Shown here: positions 43,972-48,442 of the stretch, piece by piece
How positions within the stretch are numbered: the first letter of the stretch is position 1
Layout: every line of letters starts with the position of its first letter
Source of the DNA: Pseudomonadota bacterium
Lineage (GTDB): Bacteria > Pseudomonadota > Gammaproteobacteria > Pseudomonadales > Azotimanducaceae
DNA length: 48,442 bases
Assembly (NCBI GenBank): GCA_027624035.1
Contig: JAQBUI010000029.1
Coordinates: 1 to 48,442 of the forward strand
Direction: 5' to 3'
The notes under the pieces: generated by a model
Told to the model about the DNA's origin: nothing
Database searches by the model: none
Seen by the model: only the letters and a program-made list of their open reading frames with translations
Translations under genes and position numbers: made by a program

Positions 43972-44019
43972 GAAACATGGGTCAGTACCGGCACCGGAGT
44001 CCACAATGGAGGCAACACG

Positions 44020-44274
44020 ATGACCGATCCCGAACAGCAGAACACCAGGGCGGCTGAATCACCCAATGACGCGCCCTCAGACAGGCCCGGAACCGGGCCG
44101 GGTCTGCTTGACGTCGCCCTGAGTGTCATGGCAGCAGCCATCGGGATTCAGACCGAAGCCAACAAACAGCGAGACTTCAGCTCCGGCAACCCCCTGGCCT
44201 ACATCATCGCTGGCCTGATGTTCACGGTGATATTCGTATTGTTGCTGGTCGGCATCGTCAACCTGATCCTCTAG
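44020..44274 (+). CDS. DUF2970 family small membrane protein
   Basis: An 84-residue protein with a polar, proline-rich N-terminus, a conserved middle segment (LLDVALSVMAAAIGIQTEANK then QRDFSSGNP) and one C-terminal membrane helix (IIAGLMFTVIFVLLLVGIVNLIL). This is the DUF2970 pattern, found in many Proteobacteria and of unknown function. It starts 48 bases after metH with GGAGG a few bases upstream and is probably cotranscribed with it. Confidence 0.88.
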   Translation: MTDPEQQNTRAAESPNDAPSDRPGTGPGLLDVALSVMAAAIGIQTEANKQRDFSSGNPLAYIIAGLMFTVIFVLLLVGIVNLIL

Positions 44275-44348
44275 CGAAGCATCGCATCTGGCACTCGATC
44301 GCTCGAAACTCAAAGCCCGAGCCAGCCGCACGAGATGCGCACGAGGGC

Positions 44349-44483
44349 TCACATACCTGATAACCAGTAGATGATGCCGATCACAGGGATCAGCACGATG
44401 GCGACTGCGGCCATCGCATCCGCCAGATCGTTGCTCTCCTGCTCCTGACCTTGTTCCTCGTTCACTGCTGCTTCGTCGTTCAT
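44349..44483 (-). CDS. 44-residue single-pass membrane protein
   Basis: A short gene with a very good ribosome-binding site (GAGGTGG, four bases before the ATG at 44483). The peptide starts MNDEAAVNEEQGQEQESNDL and ends in a hydrophobic helix (AMAAVAIVLIPVIGIIYWLSGM). The acidic N-terminus and single C-terminal segment suggest an inner-membrane microprotein. It is divergent from the sulfite reductase gene and convergent with the DUF2970 gene. I do not recognise the family; the coding call rests on the ribosome-binding site and the segregated acidic/hydrophobic composition. Confidence 0.75.
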   Translation of the reverse strand: MNDEAAVNEEQGQEQESNDLADAMAAVAIVLIPVIGIIYWLSGM

Positions 44484-44541
44484 CACACCACCTCAAGTTT
44501 GTACCGGGGCAAGTATACACTGCCAGACGAGACCGGGCGTA

Positions 44542-44570
44542 TTGGTCCCGGCTCTGAAGCTTGGTATAGT
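44542..44570 (+). promoter_or_regulatory. putative sigma-70 promoter of the sulfite reductase gene
   Basis: TTGGTC (44542-44547), a 17-base spacer and TATAGT (44565-44570) precede the sulfite reductase ATG at 44603 by about 33 bases. Predicted by eye; no CysB-site claim is made. Confidence 0.6.
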
Positions 44571-44602
44571 GGCGCCCTTTCGACCCTGCGCAGAATCACT
44601 CT

Positions 44603-46249
44603 ATGTATAAGTACGATGCTTACGACCAGACGATGGTCGATGAACGAGTCGCCCAGTATCGGGACCAGACCGAACGCTTTCTGGCAGGAGATCTACCGGC
44701 AGACGAATTCATGCAACTTCGTCTGCGTAACGGACTGTACGTCCAGCGCCTGGCGCCGATGCTGCGGATAGCGGTTCCCTACGGCATGCTGAGTTCAGAT
44801 CAATTGCGCAAGGTGGCCCACATCACCCGCCAATATGACAAGGGTTACGGTCACTTTACGACGAGACAGAACATCCAGCTGAACTGGCCCTTGCTGGAGG
44901 AAGTACCGGATATTCTGGCAGAACTGGCCACAGTCCAGATGCACGCCATTCAGACCAGCGGCAACTGTATTCGCAACGTCACCGCTGACCAATACGCCGG
45001 GGCCGCCAGAGATGAAGTTGATGACGGACGACCCTGGGCAGAACTGCTGCGCCAGTGGTCCACGTTTCATCCCGAGTTCAACTGGCTGCCCCGGAAGTTC
45101 AAGATCGCAGTCTCCGGCGCACCCAAAGACCGGGCAGCCGTGCAGGTCCACGACATCGGGATCCGCATCCTGGAAAGGAATGGTGAAGTAGGATTTGAGG
45201 TACTCGCGGGCGGCGGCCTGGGGAGAACACCTGTGATCGGCAGCGTCATCCGTGAGTTCCTGCCGAAGCAGCATCTGCTGACTTACGTGGAAGCCATTCT
45301 TCGCGTCTACAACCGCTATGGTCGTCGCGACAACAAATACAAGGCTCGCATCAAGATCCTGGTCAGGGCCATGACACCGAAGGTATTCGCCGAGAAGGTG
45401 GAACAGGAATGGGCCGGGCTCAAGGATGGCCCCGGGACACTGACAGAAGCTGAAATCAACCGGGCCCGGGCCGCCTTCGAGACGCCGGACTACGACCGGG
45501 CACTGCGGGACGATGACCCGATCAACGGAGCCGAAGGCGATAAGGCATTCCTGGTCTGGATGAGAAACAACGTCGCGGAACACAAGGTCCCCGGATACGC
45601 CATCGCGAACATTGCCCTGAAAGCCACCGGTGTGGCCCCTGGTGATGTGACTGACGAACAGATGGAGGTCATCGCCGATCTGGCCGATCGATTCAGTTTT
45701 GGCGAACTGCGAGTGACTCACATCCAGAACGTTACCCTGGCGGACGTACCTCGCAAGGACCTGTTCTCGCTCTGGCAGGAACTTGTCGCCGCAGAACTGG
45801 CCGCCCCCAATCTGGACCTGCTGACAGATCTGATCTGCTGCCCCGGCGGCGACTTCTGTTCGCTGGCAAACGCAAAATCCATCCCGGTGGCCGAGGCGAT
45901 TCAGCGGGAATTTGACGACATGGACTATCTGCATGACCTCGGCGAGTTCCACATCAACATTTCCGGCTGCATGAACGCCTGTGGGCACCATCATGTAGGC
46001 AACGTCGGTATTCTTGGTGTCGACAAGAAAGGTGAGGAGTGGTATCAGATTTCCATCGGTGGCAGCGCCGATGCAAACGCCGCCATTGGCAAAATTCTGG
46101 GGCCGTCCTTTGCCAGAGCGGATGTCCCGGATGTCGTGCGCAAGATCGTTGACGTCTTTGTGGGCCACCGGGCCGATGGTGAAGAATTTATTGATACCTA
46201 TAACCGAATCGGTATCCAGCCGTTCAAAGATGCGGTCTACCCGGAGTAA
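44603..46249 (+). CDS. cysI: nitrite/sulfite reductase (siroheme, [4Fe-4S])
   Basis: Hemoprotein that reduces sulfite to sulfide (or nitrite to ammonia). The 548-residue protein has duplicated ferredoxin-like and siroheme domains (GYGHFTTRQNIQLNW, then QTSGNCIRNVTADQ) and the cluster/siroheme cysteines CCPGGDFC and GCMNACGHH. The following DUF934 gene is the usual partner of the sulfite-assimilation form in pseudomonads and relatives, so sulfite is the favoured substrate. Together with CysK it would give cysteine from sulfite. The gene symbol is by analogy; the electron donor (ferredoxin or a flavoprotein) is not encoded nearby. Confidence 0.92.
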   Translation: MYKYDAYDQTMVDERVAQYRDQTERFLAGDLPADEFMQLRLRNGLYVQRLAPMLRIAVPYGMLSSDQLRKVAHITRQYDKGYGHFTTRQNIQLNWPLLEEVPDILAELATVQMHAIQTSGNCIRNVTADQYAGAARDEVDDGRPWAELLRQWSTFHPEFNWLPRKFKIAVSGAPKDRAAVQVHDIGIRILERNGEVGFEVLAGGGLGRTPVIGSVIREFLPKQHLLTYVEAILRVYNRYGRRDNKYKARIKILVRAMTPKVFAEKVEQEWAGLKDGPGTLTEAEINRARAAFETPDYDRALRDDDPINGAEGDKAFLVWMRNNVAEHKVPGYAIANIALKATGVAPGDVTDEQMEVIADLADRFSFGELRVTHIQNVTLADVPRKDLFSLWQELVAAELAAPNLDLLTDLICCPGGDFCSLANAKSIPVAEAIQREFDDMDYLHDLGEFHINISGCMNACGHHHVGNVGILGVDKKGEEWYQISIGGSADANAAIGKILGPSFARADVPDVVRKIVDVFVGHRADGEEFIDTYNRIGIQPFKDAVYPE

Positions 46250-46252
46250 GCC

Positions 46253-46732
46253 ATGGTCACTATCATCAAAAATGACGCCATTGATGAGTCTCCCTTTGAA
46301 GTGGTCTGCGGCGACGCCATTGACCTCGCGGAATCAAACCAGATCCTTCCAATGGCGACCTATCTTGAGAGTCTCGAGCAGCTACGTGGCCGCAACGACA
46401 TCGGCGTCTGGGTAGATGCCGATGAGGAAGTAGAGGCGCTGGCCGGCCTGCTCGATCTGCAGGTGATTGCGCTGAACTTTCCAGCATTCAACGACGGGCG
46501 GGCCTATTCCAGCGCGAACCTGTTGCGAAGAAAGCTCGGATTTGAGGGTGAGATCCGCGCCATTGGTGACGTTCGCAGGGATCAACTCGAACAGATGGTC
46601 CGTTGCGGTTTTGATGCGTTCGAGATGGCTGATGGCCAGGACCTCGATGCCGCACTGGCCTCACTGAAGGTTTTCTCTGACACCTACCAGATCGCTATCG
46701 GCACACCTCAGCCACTGTTTCGAAGAAGGTAG
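46253..46732 (+). CDS. DUF934 protein, sulfite reductase-associated
   Basis: A 159-residue DUF934 protein starting three bases after the sulfite reductase stop. Typical blocks are VWVDADEEVEAL, IALNFPAFNDGRAYSSANLL (a strongly conserved family sequence), then GEIRAIGDVRRDQLEQM and RCGFDAFEM. The family is almost always found next to sulfite reductase and is thought to be an accessory oxidoreductase-like protein of sulfite reduction. Direct coupling to the upstream gene is clear from the spacing. Confidence 0.93.
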   Translation: MVTIIKNDAIDESPFEVVCGDAIDLAESNQILPMATYLESLEQLRGRNDIGVWVDADEEVEALAGLLDLQVIALNFPAFNDGRAYSSANLLRRKLGFEGEIRAIGDVRRDQLEQMVRCGFDAFEMADGQDLDAALASLKVFSDTYQIAIGTPQPLFRRR

Positions 46733-46783
46733 TTTTCCCACCGGATATCAGCAGCGGTATCAGGTGGTAGTCTATAATGGGGC

Positions 46784-47953
46784 ATGGACTCTGACCCTCT
46801 GATCTTTTCGTTCTTCCTGATTTTTTCAAGTGCCGCCATCCTTGCGACGCTGGCCCTGTATACCCGCCAGCCCCTGATCGTCGCCTATATCGCCATCGGC
46901 GTGATACTCGGGCCTTCCGGCACTGCTCTGGTGAATGATCCGTCGCTGATCAGCAGCGTGGGCAAGATCGGAATCATCTTCCTGCTGTTCCTGATCGGCC
47001 TTGACATGCAGCCGTCAAAACTCCGCAACATGCTGAAAAATGCCTCTGTGGTGGCGTTGCTGAGTTCGGTCATCTTCTTTGTATTGGGCGCACTGGTCGC
47101 CCTTGCCTGTGGCTTTTCGGTTACCGAGGCCATCGTCATCGGAATCGCCATGATCTTCTCGAGCACCATCATCGGGATCAAACTGCTGCCGACCACGGTG
47201 CTCCATCATCGTCACACGGGTGAACTGGTCATCAGTCTGCTGCTGCTTCAGGACATGATCGCAATTATCGTACTGCTGGTCCTCACCGGGGGCTTTCTTG
47301 AGTTCAGTGGCGCCCCAAAGCTCATCCGGGTGCTGGTGAGCCTGCCTCTGATCATCCTGTTTGCGTTTGTCTTCGTGCGCTACGTGCTGCTGAAACTGCT
47401 CGAGAAGTTTGATGCCTTCCACGAATACATCTTTCTGATTGCGGTTGGATGGTGTTTAGGGCTTTCGGAAATTGCGGAATTGGCAGGCCTGTCCAGAGAA
47501 GTGGGGGCCTTTGTTGCCGGGGTCTCGATTGCCACCAGCCCGATCGCGTACTACATTGCCGGCAGTCTCAAGCCCCTGCGTGACTTCTTTCTGGTGCTGT
47601 TCTTCTTCTCGCTGGGCGCATCGTTCCATCTGGAACTGCTGGGTGAAGTCATCGGCCCGGCCATCCTGCTGGCCGGGGTGATGCTGGTCGCGAAACCGTT
47701 CGTCTTCCGCTACCTGCTGCACGGCGTGAGTGAATCCGTACCGCTTGCGTGGGAAATCGGCTTCAGGCTCGGGCAGATCAGTGAGTTTTCGCTGCTGATC
47801 GCCTTCATCGCGACATCCGAAGCACTGATTGGACAGGATGCTTCTCACCTGATTCAGGCAACGGCAATCATCACGTTCCTGGTGTCATCCTATCTTGTGG
47901 TGTTCCGATATCCGACACCGATCGCCACCACCGAAGCGCTACGCCGGGATTGA
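46784..47953 (+). CDS. CPA2-family cation:proton antiporter
   Basis: Membrane protein of 389 residues with about twelve hydrophobic segments, homologous to the membrane half of KefB/KefC and Na+/H+ antiporters of the CPA2 family. The ion-binding region includes GLSREVGAFVAGVSIA and LFLIGLDMQPSKLRNM. It lacks the cytoplasmic TrkA-N (KTN) domain of KefB/C and ends soon after the last helix, so it would be regulated differently. The ion (Na+ or K+) is unknown. It is convergent with the acuI-like gene. Confidence 0.9.
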   Translation: MDSDPLIFSFFLIFSSAAILATLALYTRQPLIVAYIAIGVILGPSGTALVNDPSLISSVGKIGIIFLLFLIGLDMQPSKLRNMLKNASVVALLSSVIFFVLGALVALACGFSVTEAIVIGIAMIFSSTIIGIKLLPTTVLHHRHTGELVISLLLLQDMIAIIVLLVLTGGFLEFSGAPKLIRVLVSLPLIILFAFVFVRYVLLKLLEKFDAFHEYIFLIAVGWCLGLSEIAELAGLSREVGAFVAGVSIATSPIAYYIAGSLKPLRDFFLVLFFFSLGASFHLELLGEVIGPAILLAGVMLVAKPFVFRYLLHGVSESVPLAWEIGFRLGQISEFSLLIAFIATSEALIGQDASHLIQATAIITFLVSSYLVVFRYPTPIATTEALRRD

Positions 47954-47962
47954 CCGGCCAAA

Positions 47963-48442
47963 TCAGTCATGAATCACCAGGGTCCGCCCGGTCACGCCGC
48001 CGGCAAAGATCTCATCAACCGCCTGTGATATCCCGTTCAGATCGATTTCACGGGTCATTGATTCGAGCGACCCAAGACGCCAGTCCGACCCAAGGCGGTT
48101 CCAGGTCCTGGTTTTTTCATCGATGGGAAGCTCAACCGAGTCGATCCCCAGGACATTGACGCCACGCAGGATGAAAGGCAGTACTGTCGTTGTGAAATTG
48201 GGAGAGGCGACCAGACCACAAATTGCCACGCTGCCGCCATAGGCCAGGCTCTTGATGACATTCGACAGGATCTCGCCACCGACGGTATCGATGCCATGGG
48301 CATAGTCGGTACCGAGAAGCGGCCGTTTATTCTCTGCCGCCAATGCCTCGCGCCCAATGACAGTCCGTGCCCCCAGGCTCGTCAGATACTCTGTCCGATC
48401 TTCCTTGCCGGTACTGGCAATGACTTCGTAACCCGCATTGGC
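47963..48442 (-). CDS. YhdH/AcuI-type quinone oxidoreductase, partial (5' end outside window)
   Basis: C-terminal part (about 160 residues) of a medium-chain reductase; the reading frame is open to the window edge. It shows YEVIASTGKEDRTEYLTSLGA, here given in part: the NADPH-selective strand (VIASTGKED), DTVGGEILSNVIK and VAICGLVASPNFTTTVLPFI followed by RGVNVLGIDSV, which are typical of YhdH/YhfP/AcuI. AcuI is an NADPH-dependent acryloyl-CoA reductase, and YhdH relatives act on quinones or enals; the substrate here is not resolved. It lacks zinc-ligand cysteines in the visible part, as expected for this subfamily. Confidence 0.85.
   Translation of the reverse strand, partial: ANAGYEVIASTGKEDRTEYLTSLGARTVIGREALAAENKRPLLGTDYAHGIDTVGGEILSNVIKSLAYGGSVAICGLVASPNFTTTVLPFILRGVNVLGIDSVELPIDEKTRTWNRLGSDWRLGSLESMTREIDLNGISQAVDEIFAGGVTGRTLVIHD

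Noticed and set aside
44795..46168. Long open frame antisense to sulfite reductase (457 codons)
   Set aside because: Mirror of a strongly conserved gene; no motifs and no ribosome-binding site.
1..48442. CRISPR arrays, tRNA or rRNA genes, prophage or insertion sequences
   Set aside because: No regularly spaced identical repeats, no cloverleaf or rRNA signatures and no transposase or integrase genes were seen on reading; a tRNA/rRNA scan was not run.

Overview
The window is a GC-rich, densely coded stretch of bacterial chromosome. Several things point to a free-living, aerobic gammaproteobacterium: a GacA/UvrY-type response regulator, a type II secretion operon in Proteobacterial order, NfuA, cobalamin-dependent MetH, GlnS, an ETF/ETF-QO electron chain, and the hemoprotein sulfite reductase plus DUF934 pair. 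I cannot assign a genus. No rRNA, tRNA, CRISPR array, prophage or insertion sequence was recognised.

Layout. 1-1250: a GacA-like regulator and a small GIY-YIG-like protein. 1303-9166 (minus): a type II secretion operon, gspE-F-G-H-I-J-K-L-M, without gspC, gspD or gspN. 9167-9680: a non-coding control region. 9681-13717 (plus): a LysR regulator overlapping an aspartate carbamoyltransferase gene, a nucleoside hydrolase, cysteine synthase and a terminator. 13741-17350: etfA/etfB divergent from ETF-ubiquinone oxidoreductase. 17416-19045 (minus): three genes with stop/start overlaps. 19115-22200 (minus): an SCP-x-type thiolase, its DUF35 partner and an MFS transporter. 22295-26487 (plus): an FMN reductase, an uncharacterised protein, an extended SDR, an alpha/beta hydrolase and an alcohol dehydrogenase. 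26650-28301 (minus): a VOC protein and glyA. 28508-32990 (plus): phhB, an enoyl-CoA hydratase, a methyltransferase, a two-domain kinase/ATPase and an MFE-2-like SDR. 33367-37951 (minus): a tightly packed operon TSUP permease - glnS - stand-alone AICAR transformylase - threonine/serine dehydratase. 38109-39474 (plus): an aromatic leader peptide, an attenuator and a Tyr-type DAHP synthase. Then nfuA, metH, a DUF2970 protein, a 44-residue membrane protein, sulfite reductase with DUF934, a CPA2 antiporter, and the 3' part of an acuI/yhdH-like reductase cut by the window edge.

How the genes fit together. Acyl-CoA and lipid oxidation (thiolase/DUF35, enoyl-CoA hydratase, MFE-2-like SDR) would deliver electrons through EtfAB to ETF-QO and the quinone pool. 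Sulfur and one-carbon metabolism is represented by sulfite reductase, CysK, GlyA and MetH. Nucleotide metabolism is represented by the PyrB-like enzyme, the nucleoside hydrolase and the AICAR transformylase.

The most notable non-gene signals are: (i) a complete ribosome-mediated attenuator in front of the DAHP synthase gene, with a Tyr/Trp/Phe-rich leader peptide and mutually exclusive hairpins; (ii) a dispersed intergenic repeat of roughly 86-100 bp with at least four diverged copies, one of which runs in frame into the MFS transporter; (iii) several unexplained inverted repeats.
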